NCBI GenBank assembly: GCA_002167605.1
Contig: NHCT01000036.1
Span: 1-14,273, forward strand
DNA length: 14,273 nt
Direction of reading: 5' to 3'
Source of the DNA: Verrucomicrobia bacterium TMED40
GTDB lineage: Bacteria > Verrucomicrobiota > Verrucomicrobiia > Opitutales > Seribacteraceae
The notes beneath the pieces are model-generated. The model had not been told where the DNA came from, made no database searches, and saw only the letters and a list, made by a program, of their open reading frames with translations. Shown here piece by piece: positions 6,220-14,273 of this stretch. Each line of letters starts with the position of its first letter. Positions within the stretch are counted from its first letter, which is position 1. Position numbers and translations under genes: made by a program.

Positions 6220-8016
6220 TCAGCTTCGAAACTTGGGTTTTGATTTCTTTTTGTAATCGTTGCCCTTGCCGAATTTATTACCTTTTCCAAAGCCCTTTTT
6301 GAATCTGCCTCCCTTACCTCCGGAACGGGATCTGCCTTTATCGATCGATATATTCATTTGATGCCCCTGAACCCACACGTTCTTGAGAGCTTCGAAGATT
6401 TCAGTTGGCATATCCTTGGGCAAGTCGATGAAGGTATGATCCTTGAACATGCGGATTTTGCCCATTTCCCGTGGGTCTAATCCAACCTCGTTGGCGATCG
6501 CACCTACGATGTCACCCTTTTCGGCCCCATGGTATGCCCCTACCTCGAGGCGGTAGCTTTGCAAATGGTCATCGCGGAAAGACTTACGTTCTCCTCGGTC
6601 GCCGCGCCTGGAAGACCTGTCTTTACGGTCAAAATCCTCATCGCGTCTTTTCTTGCGGGGTGGAGCGGAGGGCAATTTGTCATAAAACAAACCTTTCTTT
6701 CCAGCTTCCAGGTAGGCCAGAGCGGAAGCGATGTCCAGGGTGTCCTTGCCAGTTTCCTCCAAATATCTTTGGAGGGCTTTTCGGTAATCTCCGAGATCAG
6801 CGCTTAACCCGTCCTCAATTCTGGCGAAAAACTCTTCTTCCCGCCTTTGGTTCATTTCCTCGAGAGTGGGGAACTGGTATTCCTCGCAGGGTACTTTAAG
6901 GGTCCTTTCGATGGCATTGAGCATCCGCATTTCCTTACCGGTCACGAAGATGATGGCATCTCCTTCTCGCCCGGCACGTCCGGTTCGTCCGATCCGGTGG
7001 GTGTAGGATTCCAGGTCAAAAGGCGTGTCATAATTAAGAACATGAGAAATGCGGTCAACATCGAGCCCGCGGGCCGCGACATCAGTGGCCACAAGAACAT
7101 TAATCTTACCCCGTTTTAAGCGGTCTACGGTTTTTTCACGCAAACTTTGAGGCATGTCCCCATTGAGAGGTTCGGCGGGATAGCCCTTGCCCTGAAGCAT
7201 CTCGGCGATTTCCATGGTTGCATTCTTGGTGCGGGCAAAAACCAACATGGCTTCGAATTTTTCGATTTCCAGGAGACGCAGGATCATCTCCCTTTTCTCA
7301 TGTTGGCGAACCTTAATAAATCGTTGTCGGATATTGGGCGAATTCTCCGCTTTTACCTTGATGGTGACTTCCACGGGTTCGTTCAAATGCCTCTCCGCAA
7401 GTTTACGAATCGGTTTGGGCATGGTGGCGGAAAATAAGGCGGTCTGGCGATCTTCCGGAGTGTGGTTGAGAATCCATTCGATATCGTCGATAAAGCCCAT
7501 GCTCAGCATCTCGTCCGCTTCATCCAATACCAACGCCTGCAGACTGTCTAACTTGAGGTAGCCCTTTTCAATGTGATCCATGACCCGTCCAGGTGTTCCC
7601 ACCACCACTTGAGTCCCTCTTTTGAATTCACGAATCTGCTCACCGTATCCGGTTCCTCCGTACACCGCCACGACTCGAAGACTGGGCAGATTCTCTGCGA
7701 ACCCTTCCATCGCTTCAGCCACCTGCAGAGCAAGCTCACGGGTTGGTGCAAGTACGAGGATTTGGGCCCCTTTAACGGATGGGTCTATTCGTGAAAGCAA
7801 GGGGAGGGAAAAAGCGGCCGTCTTACCGGTGCCGGTTTGGGCCACCCCCAGAAAGTCCTTGCCCGTAAGCAGGGGTTCGATCGCTCGTTCCTGAATCGGG
7901 GAGGGGGTTTCGTATCCGGCTTTGCGAACCGCATTCAAAATCGGTTCGGCCAAATTCATATCTTCAAAGCTTAGACGGGATTCCGTCGCTTCATGTTCAG
8001 TATCATCAGCGTTCAT
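6220..8016 (-). CDS. deaD: DEAD-box ATP-dependent RNA helicase, DeaD/CsdA type
   Basis: A 598-residue helicase with all core motifs in order: F17 and the Q motif TPSPIQ (37-42), Walker A AQTGTGKT (59-66), PTRELA (91-96), GG (120-121), TPGR (141-144), DEAD (165-168), SAT (196-198), ARGLDV (315-320) and HRIGRTGR (340-347). After the core, a helical region (380-445) leads to a charged, Arg-rich linker. A DbpA-type RNA-binding RRM follows (about 487-560: YRLEVGAYHGAEKGDIVGAI ... IRMFKDHTFIDLP), and the protein ends in a Gly/Lys/Arg-rich basic tail. This architecture is that of DeaD/CsdA, which unwinds RNA during ribosome assembly and mRNA decay, especially in the cold. The ATG at 8016 has no Shine-Dalgarno sequence. 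A helicase message with a long leader would be in keeping with the family, and the gap upstream is 328 nt. Confidence 0.96.
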   Translation of the reverse strand: MNADDTEHEATESRLSFEDMNLAEPILNAVRKAGYETPSPIQERAIEPLLTGKDFLGVAQTGTGKTAAFSLPLLSRIDPSVKGAQILVLAPTRELALQVAEAMEGFAENLPSLRVVAVYGGTGYGEQIREFKRGTQVVVGTPGRVMDHIEKGYLKLDSLQALVLDEADEMLSMGFIDDIEWILNHTPEDRQTALFSATMPKPIRKLAERHLNEPVEVTIKVKAENSPNIRQRFIKVRQHEKREMILRLLEIEKFEAMLVFARTKNATMEIAEMLQGKGYPAEPLNGDMPQSLREKTVDRLKRGKINVLVATDVAARGLDVDRISHVLNYDTPFDLESYTHRIGRTGRAGREGDAIIFVTGKEMRMLNAIERTLKVPCEEYQFPTLEEMNQRREEEFFARIEDGLSADLGDYRKALQRYLEETGKDTLDIASALAYLEAGKKGLFYDKLPSAPPRKKRRDEDFDRKDRSSRRGDRGERKSFRDDHLQSYRLEVGAYHGAEKGDIVGAIANEVGLDPREMGKIRMFKDHTFIDLPKDMPTEIFEALKNVWVQGHQMNISIDKGRSRSGGKGGRFKKGFGKGNKFGKGNDYKKKSKPKFRS

Positions 8017-8344
8017 TGGGCAGTTTCGTTCGTTGTTTATGGTTGGGCCAATTAATCGAACATCCGCTCACTCACTCCTAATCCATCCTTTTGCCACACA
8101 TGAGACCTTGTTCTACTGATCAGCGAATGGTTTATTATGCCTCAATGATCGAGGATAGCGAGCAGGAAAGATTACTATTTATTACTAAATCTATTGATTT
8201 TAATACATTATTACTATTGTGCTTATTTTTTGTTTCTTTTTATACCCCCCTCAAAAACTAAATTCATTTCCTTTCGGTGTTCTTCTTGAAATTACGAAAG
8301 GAGTCCCTAAATTCGATCGATCAAACCCAAAACAGCTCATCCTC
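8017..8344. other. Divergent intergenic region, deaD / PhoD-like gene, with phased direct repeats
   Basis: This 328-nt gap has no gene I can support. The deaD side has a -10-like CATAAT on the minus strand (8139-8134) without a good -35, and a CCTC/GAGG inverted repeat (8140-8143, 8151-8154). The central part (about 8165-8245) is very AT-rich and holds three copies of ATTACTA at 8171, 8181 and 8210. A possible plus-strand promoter is TTGTGC (8217-8222) with TATACC (8241-8246) 18 nt later, a weak match. An AAAGGAG at 8297-8303 looks like a Shine-Dalgarno site but has no start codon at a useful distance. Confidence 0.5.
8171..8218 (+). promoter_or_regulatory. Three ATTACTA direct repeats, candidate activator or response-regulator site
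   Basis: ATTACTATTT (8171-8180) and ATTACTAAAT (8181-8190) are adjacent 10-bp units identical at 8 of 10 positions. ATTACTATT recurs at 8210-8218. The offsets of 10 and 29 bp put all copies on about the same face of the helix. They lie 127-174 nt before the PhoD-like start. The arrangement recalls response-regulator sites such as Pho boxes, but the sequence does not match any consensus I know. Confidence 0.3.
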
Positions 8345-10189
8345 ATGAATACATGCACGCTCTTTGCCTTTAGAATATTCACCATCGCTCTTACTTTGAG
8401 CGTGGTCATTCCTTCGTTTGGCCAGCCAAAAAAGAACGATCCGTTGGCCCTTCCTGAGATCACCCGTGATCAAGTGATTTGCTTCGCATTGTACACCGTT
8501 CACGAGCAAACTCTGAAGTTGACCGCTCAGTTTTACCCATTGCTTGAGGGGGAAACCAGGGAGGCTCGCTTGGAGGTCAAACGCAAGGGCAAATGGATGC
8601 AAATCGCCAAGACGAATCTGGTCGAGCGAGGTTGGACCGCTCCTTTCCGGGTGGAGAACTGGGATGATTCCGTTGAGACTTCCTACCGCGTACGGCATGG
8701 ACAGAAAGCTTCCTACGAGGGAATCATACGCAAGAACCCCATCGATAAGAGAGAGTTCGTCGCGGTGGGTTTTACGGGGAATTCCATTAACCCGGGTCAT
8801 GGCGGAGATATCTCCAAGGATGATTTGGTGAAGAATATTAAGCGGATCCAGCCGGACTTGCTCTTCTTTTCCGGAGATCAGGTGTACGATCATAAACGCC
8901 ACTACGACGCCTGGCTACGGTTCGGTCGGGATTTTGGTGAAGTGATCAAGGATTACCCCACGGTTTCGCTGCCCGACGATCATGATGTTGGACAACCCAA
9001 CTTATGGGGACACAACGGAAAACAATCGACCCTGCGGGGAGCAGCGGACGGTGGTTATGCCATGCCCGTTGAATATGTCAAGGAAGCCGAACGAGCCCAA
9101 ACCAGCCACTTACCCGATCCCTATGACCCAACTCCCATTGATCGGGGAATCGGAACCTATTACACCGAGCTCAACTGGGGGCGGATCAGTTTTGCGATCA
9201 TTGAGGACCGTAAATTCAAGACTGGTCCCGCGGGCATCATCCCCAAGCAGGGCCCACGTCCCGATCACATCCTGAATCCTGACTACGATCCCAAGTCGGT
9301 CGATGTTCCCGAAGCCAGGCTTTTGGGAGACCGGCAACTTGAGTTCCTCGATGAATGGGGCAAGGATTGGACTGACGCGGATCTGAAAGTGGCTCTTTCA
9401 CAGACCATTTTTTGCGGCGGAGCTCACATTCACGGGAGAATCGGTGGCCGTCTCCACGCGGACCTTGACTCCAATGGTTGGCCGCAGACCGGGCGCAACA
9501 AGGCAGTTGCCGCCCTCCGCAAAGCCTATGCCTTTCATTTTGCCGGAGATCAGCACTTGGCTACGATGTTTCACCATGGTATCGATGAATGGCGCGATTC
9601 GATGTATTCCTTTTGCGTTCCTTCGATTGCCAACCTTTATTTGCGCTGGTGGCAACCACTGGAACCCGGGAAAAACCTGAAACCGGGACAAGATCCCATT
9701 CTTGGTGATCATGTGGACGGGTTTAACAACAAAGTCACCGCAATCGCTGTGGCCAATCCGACTCCTGAAAAAAGCGGAGATAAGCTGACCACCCGGGCAG
9801 CCGGTTTTGGAGTGGTGCGAATCGATAAGAAGACCCGTGACCTGACCTGCATCTGCTGGCCCCGGAACGTCGATGTTTCCGACGAAAACGCCAAGCCTTA
9901 CCCAGGATGGCCTTTTACCTTCAACCAACTTGATAATTATGGTCGCAAAGCGGTTGCCTATTTGCCGAAATTGGAAGTGAACCAACCCAACCAAGTGGTT
10001 CAAGTCATAGAGGAGAAAACCGGTGAGGTGGTCTACACTCTTAGAATTAAAGGAAAAAACTTTCGGCCCAAGGTGTTCGCCAAGGGGAAATACTCCATTC
10101 AGGTGGGAGAGGGTTCGTCGATCAAGACTCTTCAGGGGATCCAAGCTGAAGGTGGTAAGAAAGCCGAAGTCATCAAGGTGGCTCTGTAG
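8345..10189 (+). CDS. Secreted PhoD-like metallophosphatase / alkaline phosphatase D family protein
   Basis: A 614-residue protein from the ATG at 8345, which gives a clean signal peptide (MNTCTLFAFRIFTIALTLSV.. with cleavage near SFG-Q, residue 27). An open frame extends back to a GTG at 8219 but would bury the signal peptide under 42 extra residues. Residues 40-130 form a beta-rich N-terminal domain. The phosphatase domain shows FSGDQVYD (175-182), LPDDHDVGQ (209-217), IEDRKFK (286-292) and FAGDQHLA (399-406), which are the metal-binding blocks of the PhoD superfamily. About 70 residues at the end (from 545) form a further beta-rich tail. PhoD enzymes are secreted metal-dependent phosphodiesterases or phosphatases. 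Where PhoD has a metal-binding Cys early in the domain, I see VGFTGNSINP (141-150) with no Cys, so activity and substrate are uncertain. No Shine-Dalgarno sequence is visible. Confidence 0.88.
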   Translation: MNTCTLFAFRIFTIALTLSVVIPSFGQPKKNDPLALPEITRDQVICFALYTVHEQTLKLTAQFYPLLEGETREARLEVKRKGKWMQIAKTNLVERGWTAPFRVENWDDSVETSYRVRHGQKASYEGIIRKNPIDKREFVAVGFTGNSINPGHGGDISKDDLVKNIKRIQPDLLFFSGDQVYDHKRHYDAWLRFGRDFGEVIKDYPTVSLPDDHDVGQPNLWGHNGKQSTLRGAADGGYAMPVEYVKEAERAQTSHLPDPYDPTPIDRGIGTYYTELNWGRISFAIIEDRKFKTGPAGIIPKQGPRPDHILNPDYDPKSVDVPEARLLGDRQLEFLDEWGKDWTDADLKVALSQTIFCGGAHIHGRIGGRLHADLDSNGWPQTGRNKAVAALRKAYAFHFAGDQHLATMFHHGIDEWRDSMYSFCVPSIANLYLRWWQPLEPGKNLKPGQDPILGDHVDGFNNKVTAIAVANPTPEKSGDKLTTRAAGFGVVRIDKKTRDLTCICWPRNVDVSDENAKPYPGWPFTFNQLDNYGRKAVAYLPKLEVNQPNQVVQVIEEKTGEVVYTLRIKGKNFRPKVFAKGKYSIQVGEGSSIKTLQGIQAEGGKKAEVIKVAL

Positions 10190-10200
10190 CATTTAAATGC
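10189..10200. repeat. 12-bp palindrome at the stop codon of the PhoD-like gene
   Basis: GCATTTAAATGC is perfectly self-complementary and begins with the last base of the TAG stop. With no loop it is a poor RNA hairpin, and no U-tract follows. It may be a protein site or chance. Confidence 0.3.
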
Positions 10201-10427
10201 AGTCGTTCCTTGCACGCTAACCAGAGACCGCTTGCGTTTTTCAATTCTGAATTGTACCGCGATTCGAAGCTCAACTTCTCGTGCCCTAGCCATGGGCTTT
10301 CTATGAAGATACTTTTTTTCGGTTCTTCAGGGTTTTTAACCTAAAACCGAGAAAGGTCTCCTACGATCAGAAGTTTTCCTTTACAGCTTGGGTATTTTGA
10401 TCAACACCAAGAGTCTGCTAGCATCAC
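10201..10427. other. Intergenic region upstream of pntA with two inverted repeats
   Basis: No gene is supported in this stretch. It contains CAATTC-T-GAATTG (10242-10254), a 6-bp inverted repeat around one base that looks more like an operator than a hairpin. It also contains a larger imperfect hairpin at 10316-10353: outer arms TTTCGGTT and AACCGAGA (one T-G pair) around an inner GGTT/AACC stem. A T-run precedes the second element and As follow it, so it lacks the U-tract of an intrinsic terminator on either strand. No convincing promoter or Shine-Dalgarno sequence for pntA is visible; TTGATC (10397-10402) with TAGCAT (10419-10424) preceded by TG is the nearest promoter-like match. Confidence 0.4.
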
Positions 10428-11972
10428 ATGAACCTTTCCATTCCCAAAGAATCTCTGCCTTCAGAGAAAAGAGTCGCGATTTCCCCCGACAATGTCGCCG
10501 CATTCGTGAAACTTGGGTACGAGGTTCGCATAGAGTGCGGTGCAGGCGAGTTATCGAATTTCCCAGATTCCGCTTTTGAAGAAGAGGGGGCCCGGATCAT
10601 CGAGGGCAAGGAGGAATTATGGAGCCAGGCGGATTTGCTGGTTAAATTAAATCCTCCGAATATGGAGGAAGCGACTTTGGTTCGAGAGGGAAGCAATCTG
10701 ATCAGTTTCGCATACCCGGCCCGGAACGAAGAACTGCTCAAGGTGCTGGGAGAAAGAAAAATCAATTTCCTGGCGATGGATTGTGTGCCGCGTATCTCCC
10801 GGGCTCAGTCCATGGATGCGTTGAGCTCCATGGCCAATGTGGCGGGCTACCGGGCGGTGGTTGAATCCTCTCATGCATTCGGCCGCTTCTTCACCGGTCA
10901 AATCACCGCCGCGGGCAAAGTTCCCCCAGCCAAAGTTCTGATCATTGGTGCTGGAGTGGCGGGCCTTGCCGCCATCGGAGCCGCCCGCAATATGGGTGCC
11001 ATCGTTCGGGCCTTTGACACCCGCCCTGCGGTGAAGGATGAAGTCAAGAGCCTGGGTGGAGAGTTCCTGGAATTGGATTTTGAGGAAGATGGAGCCGGTT
11101 CCGGAGGCTATGCCAAGGTGATGAGCAAAGAGTTCATCGAGGCGGAAATGAAATTGTTCGCGGAACAGGCGGAGGAAGTGGATGTGATCATCACCACTGC
11201 TATGATTCCAGGCAAGAAGTCTCCAGTCTTGATCACCGAGGACATGGTTAAAAGCATGAAGCAAGGTTCAGTGATCGTTGACTTGTCCGCCGAGGGCGGA
11301 GGGAACTGCGAACTGACCGAACCGGGAAAGAAAGTGGTCGCTCATGGCGTCACCATCCTTGGTTACAGCGACCTGCCATCCCGTTTGCCCACTCAATCGA
11401 GTCGCCTTTATGGAAACAACCTGGTCAAATTGATTAACCTGCTTGGGCAGGCGGATGAATTTGCCATCGATCAGGAAGATGAAATTCTACGCGGAGCCCT
11501 GGTTTTGGATCAGGGCAAGCTTTCCTGGCCTCCTCCAAAAGTAGAGGTCAGCACCCAACCTGCGATTCCCAAGGAAGCACCCAAGCCCGCGGAAGAGGCG
11601 GCGGAAAAGGGAGAGTCCTCGATATTTTCGCCGGGCGTAATGCTCGGGGCTTTGGCGGTTATTCTTTTGGCGCTGGGGTGGAAGGCTGACCATGAATTCC
11701 TGGATCAGTTGACCGTTTTCGTGTTGGCCTGTTTTGTTGGATACATGGTGGTTTGGAATGTAACTCCCTCTCTGCATACCCCCTTGATGAGCGTAACCAA
11801 CGCAATCAGTGGGATCATCCTGATTGGTGGGATGCTTTTTGTTACGGGGGCTCAACCATGGCTGGACACCAAGAGCATTCTCGCTGGGGTTGCGATTTTT
11901 TTGGCTACTATCAATGTTGCAGGTGGATTTCTTGTCACTCACCGCATGCTCAAGATGTTTCGCAAGGAATGA
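10428..11972 (+). CDS. pntA: NAD(P)(+) transhydrogenase, alpha subunit
   Basis: A 514-residue subunit of the inner-membrane proton-translocating transhydrogenase, which moves hydride between NADH and NADP+ coupled to proton entry. Residues 1-370 are the NAD(H)-binding domain I: the N-terminal start IPKE and [22 protein letters not shown] (122-135, with the conserved Arg, Gln and Asp that contact NAD), the Rossmann loop GAGVAG (174-179), RAFDTRP (194-200), [11 protein letters not shown] (256-266) and [11 protein letters not shown] (285-295). A Pro/Ala/Glu-rich linker (about 369-397) leads to four predicted membrane helices (about 402-418, 425-446, 455-474, 484-504). This is the E. coli-type fused arrangement with domain I and part of domain II in one chain, rather than the three-gene type with a separate pntAB-like piece. 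Length agrees with E. coli PntA (about 510). The gene overlaps pntB by 4 nt. Confidence 0.97.
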   Translation: MNLSIPKESLPSEKRVAISPDNVAAFVKLGYEVRIECGAGELSNFPDSAFEEEGARIIEGKEELWSQADLLVKLNPPNMEEATLVREGSNLISFAYPARNEELLKVLGERKINFLAMDCVPRISRAQSMDALSSMANVAGYRAVVESSHAFGRFFTGQITAAGKVPPAKVLIIGAGVAGLAAIGAARNMGAIVRAFDTRPAVKDEVKSLGGEFLELDFEEDGAGSGGYAKVMSKEFIEAEMKLFAEQAEEVDVIITTAMIPGKKSPVLITEDMVKSMKQGSVIVDLSAEGGGNCELTEPGKKVVAHGVTILGYSDLPSRLPTQSSRLYGNNLVKLINLLGQADEFAIDQEDEILRGALVLDQGKLSWPPPKVEVSTQPAIPKEAPKPAEEAAEKGESSIFSPGVMLGALAVILLALGWKADHEFLDQLTVFVLACFVGYMVVWNVTPSLHTPLMSVTNAISGIILIGGMLFVTGAQPWLDTKSILAGVAIFLATINVAGGFLVTHRMLKMFRKE

Positions 11973-13384
11973 CAGCTGGCCTCGTAACCGCCGCCTATCT
12001 CGTGTCAGGCATCTTTTTTGTGCTGAGTCTAGGCGGGCTCTCCAAACAGGAAAGTGCCCGGAAGGGAAACCTCTATGGGATTCTTGGTATGGCTTTGGCG
12101 ATTATCGCCACCTTCGTGAAACTGACTTTGGATGGAGAAGCGGGTGAAATAAATTTCCAGTTTTTGGTTCCGCTGATGATCGGTGGAGCCATTATTGGCA
12201 CGGTCCTCGCCAAACGAGTCGAGATGACCTCCATGCCCGAGCTGGTTGCGATTCTGCATAGTTTTGTGGGGGCGGCTGCGGTCTTAGTTGGGTTATCCAG
12301 TTTTCTGGATCCAGGACATGAAACGATGATCGGAACTGAAAAATTGATTCACGAGATCGAAATTCTACTCGGCGTCTTCATTGGCGGGGTGACCTTTACC
12401 GGATCGGTCATTGCCTTCGGTAAATTACGCGGTTCGCTCAGCGGAAAACCACTTCTTCTCCCTGCCCGTCATCTGCTTAATTTAGGCATGCTGGGAGCCT
12501 CCATTTGGCTGGGTTCCGAGTTTCTTCAGCAGGGTCACGATGAGGCTTGGATCACCTTGCTGATTGTTATGACAATCTCCTTTGTCTTGGGGCTTCACTT
12601 GATCGTGGCCATTGGGGGAGCGGACATGCCGGTGGTGGTTTCCATGCTCAATAGCTACTCGGGATGGGCGGCGGCGGCGGCCGGGTTCATGTTGAAAAAT
12701 GATTTGCTTATTATAACCGGAGCCTTGGTGGGCAGTAGTGGTGCAATTCTCAGTTATATCATGTGCAAGGCGATGAACCGAAGTTTGGCCAATGTCATTT
12801 TTGGTGGGTTCGGTACCAGTTCCGGCTCGTCTCCCGGGGCTGGCAGCGAAATCGAAGGTTCGATTACCGAGACCACTGCCGATGAGGTGGCGGAAGACTT
12901 GTTACAAGCCAAGGAAGTCATGATCGTCCCCGGGTATGGCATGGCGGTTGCCCAGGCTCAGCATGTGGTCAAGGAAATCACCGAGACTCTGCGGGCCAAG
13001 GAGGTGAATGTCCGCTTTGCGATTCATCCGGTGGCCGGACGCTTGCCGGGGCACATGAATGTTTTACTTGCCGAGGCCAATGTTCCTTATGACATCGTCT
13101 TCGAGATGGATGAGATCAATGACGGGTTACCGGAGGTGGATCTGCTGATGGTGGTTGGAGCCAATGATATCGTCAATCCATCGGCTCTCGAAGACAAGAG
13201 TAGCCCGATTGCCGGGATGCCGGTGATCGAGGCTTGGAATGCAAAATCTGTGGTGGCCTTGAAGAGAAGTATGGCCGCGGGGTACTCGGGGGTGGAAAAC
13301 CCACTTTATTTTAAGGATAACACTAACATGCTTTTTGGGGACGCGAAGGAAACTTTGTCCGCGGTTTTCTCCAAGCTTACTTAG
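11969..13384 (+). CDS. pntB: NAD(P)(+) transhydrogenase, beta subunit
   Basis: A 471-residue partner of PntA. The start at 11969 is chosen because [17 protein letters not shown] aligns with the known PntB N-terminus and the ATG overlaps the pntA stop (ATGA), which implies translational coupling. AAGGA abuts this ATG with no spacer. The frame stays open back to 11753, but that part only shadows pntA. Residues 1-285 hold the membrane helices of domain II, with the conserved His97 in [11 protein letters not shown] (proton-path His) and Asn228 in [21 protein letters not shown]. Residues 310-471 are the NADP(H)-binding domain [15 protein letters not shown] (320-331), [21 protein letters not shown] (350-370), [10 protein letters not shown] (395-404), [11 protein letters not shown] (416-426) and [16 protein letters not shown] (431-446). 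Length is close to E. coli PntB (462). Confidence 0.97.
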   Translation: MTAGLVTAAYLVSGIFFVLSLGGLSKQESARKGNLYGILGMALAIIATFVKLTLDGEAGEINFQFLVPLMIGGAIIGTVLAKRVEMTSMPELVAILHSFVGAAAVLVGLSSFLDPGHETMIGTEKLIHEIEILLGVFIGGVTFTGSVIAFGKLRGSLSGKPLLLPARHLLNLGMLGASIWLGSEFLQQGHDEAWITLLIVMTISFVLGLHLIVAIGGADMPVVVSMLNSYSGWAAAAAGFMLKNDLLIITGALVGSSGAILSYIMCKAMNRSLANVIFGGFGTSSGSSPGAGSEIEGSITETTADEVAEDLLQAKEVMIVPGYGMAVAQAQHVVKEITETLRAKEVNVRFAIHPVAGRLPGHMNVLLAEANVPYDIVFEMDEINDGLPEVDLLMVVGANDIVNPSALEDKSSPIAGMPVIEAWNAKSVVALKRSMAAGYSGVENPLYFKDNTNMLFGDAKETLSAVFSKLT

Positions 13385-13430
13385 GCCATTGCTCCGCACA
13401 CTTGCTCCTTGATCGGATGAGTAGGCTGAA

Positions 13431-13434
13431 GAGG
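13431..13434 (+). promoter_or_regulatory. Ribosome binding site for the esterase gene
   Basis: GAGG (within AGAGGA) lies 8 nt before the ATG at 13443. A nearer ATG at 13435 is in another frame and meets a stop after three codons, so this site supports 13443. Confidence 0.5.
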
Positions 13435-13442
13435 ATGGATGC

Positions 13443-14273
13443 ATGAGAACCGCACTTTTTCTCTCCCTGACCTTGAGCCTGTCTGTTCTTTTCGGACAAG
13501 ATAATGAAGGACCATCCGTGTCCGCGGACCCGTCGGATCCTTTGGAAAGAAAGCTCGATCTGGCGTACGCGGAATATGACGGCCGAATCTTGAAAATGGA
13601 TCTATACCTACCCAGGGAAAAGCCGGGAAAGCTTTCTGCCATCCTGTGTATCCATGGCGGAGGTTGGGCCAAGGGAAGTCGAAGGAACTACCAGAAAATC
13701 GCCCTTTCTCTTGCTTCCCGTGGCTACCTGACCGCGGCCATTTCCTACCGTCTGAGTGGAGAGGCGGCTTTTCCCGCGGCCATTCATGATTGCAAAGCCG
13801 CGGTTCGCTTCCTTCGGGCCCATGCGGATACTTTTGGTATTCACCCCGATCGGATTGGGGCCATCGGGTCCTCGGCGGGAGGGCATTTGGCCGCCTTACT
13901 GGCTACCTCAAGCGGGGTTAAGGAACTCGAGGGACGGGGAGGGTATGCAAACTTTAGTAGTCGAATTCAAGCGGCGGTGCCGATGGGGGCTCAGACCGAT
14001 TTTCTTTCAGAGCGTATTCGAGCAGTGTCCAGGGAACGTTTGATCTGGAAACAGTTTATGAATGGTACGCAAGAGGAGAACCCCAATCTTTATCGATTGG
14101 CTTCACCCTTCGAACACCTCGACGACAGCGATCCACCCTGTCTTTTTATAACCGGAGAACTGGATGACGCGAGCACCCGAGCTGCCAAGTTCAGGGAACG
14201 CATGGGCCGCCTTGGGATTGGTTCGGGTTTAAAGATCATCAAGGGAGCTCCTCATGGTTTTTTGGGGAAGCAG
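13443..14273 (+). CDS. Secreted alpha/beta hydrolase, BD-FAE / esterase-lipase family, C-terminus cut by window edge
   Basis: 277 codons are open to the right edge with no stop. A signal peptide is clear (MRTALFLSLTLSLSVLFG, then QD). The catalytic domain shows the oxyanion motif IHGGGWAKGS (about residues 73-82), ISYRL, the nucleophile in GAIGSSAGGHLAALLA (Ser in G-S-S-A-G-G), an acid in ITGELDD and the base His in GAPHGFLGK near the end of what is visible. HGGGW with GSSAGG and the FG(I)HPDRIG run before the nucleophile is typical of BD-FAE-type esterases (bacterial feruloyl-esterase-like, hormone-sensitive-lipase superfamily). Many are carbohydrate esterases in verrucomicrobia, so deacylation of plant or algal glycans is a reasonable inference but the substrate is not shown. 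Only a few tens of residues are probably missing. It lies 58 nt after pntB in the same direction with no terminator visible, so read-through is possible, although the functions are unrelated. Confidence 0.9.
   Translation, partial: MRTALFLSLTLSLSVLFGQDNEGPSVSADPSDPLERKLDLAYAEYDGRILKMDLYLPREKPGKLSAILCIHGGGWAKGSRRNYQKIALSLASRGYLTAAISYRLSGEAAFPAAIHDCKAAVRFLRAHADTFGIHPDRIGAIGSSAGGHLAALLATSSGVKELEGRGGYANFSSRIQAAVPMGAQTDFLSERIRAVSRERLIWKQFMNGTQEENPNLYRLASPFEHLDDSDPPCLFITGELDDASTRAAKFRERMGRLGIGSGLKIIKGAPHGFLGKQ

Noticed and set aside
8297..8303. AAAGGAG as a ribosome binding site
   Set aside because: No start codon lies at a usable distance; the nearest in-frame ATG is about 40 nt downstream.
8219..8344. 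42-codon N-terminal extension of the PhoD-like gene from a GTG
   Set aside because: The ATG at 8345 gives a proper signal peptide, whereas the extension would make it internal.
9398..10192. 264-codon open frame antisense to the PhoD-like gene
   Set aside because: It shadows a gene with clear domain motifs; the translation shows no recognisable domain and starts and ends within the real gene's limits.
10647..11264. 205-codon open frame antisense to pntA
   Set aside because: It lies wholly within a highly conserved gene, and its His/Arg-rich translation is typical of a shadow frame.
11753..11968. 72-codon N-terminal extension of pntB
   Set aside because: It overlaps pntA in another frame, and the PntB family N-terminus begins at the ATG at 11969.
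1..14273. CRISPR array, tRNA/rRNA, IS element, phage or defence cluster
   Set aside because: I looked for regularly spaced repeats, tRNA-like cloverleaf sequence, transposase or integrase motifs and defence domains on both strands and saw none. All sizeable frames are metabolic, secreted or housekeeping genes.

Overview
The window looks like an ordinary chromosomal stretch from a bacterium of the Planctomycetota-Verrucomicrobiota group. I favour a marine, Opitutales-like Verrucomicrobiota. The grounds are the gene families: a secreted c-type cytochrome protein with DUF1587/DUF1595/DUF1592 domains, a secreted ThuA-domain protein, a ceramidase-like zinc hydrolase, a secreted PhoD-like phosphatase and a secreted BD-FAE-type esterase. 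GC content is intermediate by eye. This placement is an inference from gene content; there is no rRNA or marker gene to confirm it.

Layout. Positions 1-1570 (minus): 5' portion of a PSD-type cytochrome gene that runs off the left edge. 1771-2775 (plus): a small DUF2007 protein followed closely by a MenH-like alpha/beta hydrolase. 2780-4237 (minus): ceramidase-like hydrolase, convergent with the previous gene with 4 nt between stops. 4366-4821 (minus): free-standing flavodoxin. 4959-5288 (plus): small lipoprotein with two DxDxDG calcium-type repeats. 5435-6205 (plus): secreted ThuA-domain protein. 6220-8016 (minus): DEAD-box RNA helicase of the DeaD/CsdA type. 8345-10189 (plus): PhoD-like phosphatase. 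10428-13384 (plus): pntA-pntB, the two-subunit proton-translocating NAD(P) transhydrogenase, overlapping by 4 nt. 13443-14273 (plus): secreted esterase cut by the right edge.

How the genes work together. Only pntA-pntB forms an obvious complex. DUF2007 and the MenH-like hydrolase are probably co-transcribed. The secreted hydrolases (ceramidase-like, ThuA, PhoD, esterase) fit a polymer- and lipid-degrading heterotrophic lifestyle, but they are not arranged as one pathway. Flavodoxin and transhydrogenase both bear on redox metabolism, with no positional link.

I see no tRNA, rRNA, CRISPR, IS element, phage or defence genes, and no convincing new multi-gene system. The points most worth checking are the following: 10-bp-phased direct repeats upstream of the PhoD-like gene; a consensus-like promoter placed so that the cytochrome gene could be leaderless; the best Shine-Dalgarno match in the window sitting in front of a 13-codon intergenic ORF; a sharp GC-rich core inside the ceramidase-like gene; the small two-repeat lipoprotein; and inverted repeats at or next to several stop codons without U-tracts.
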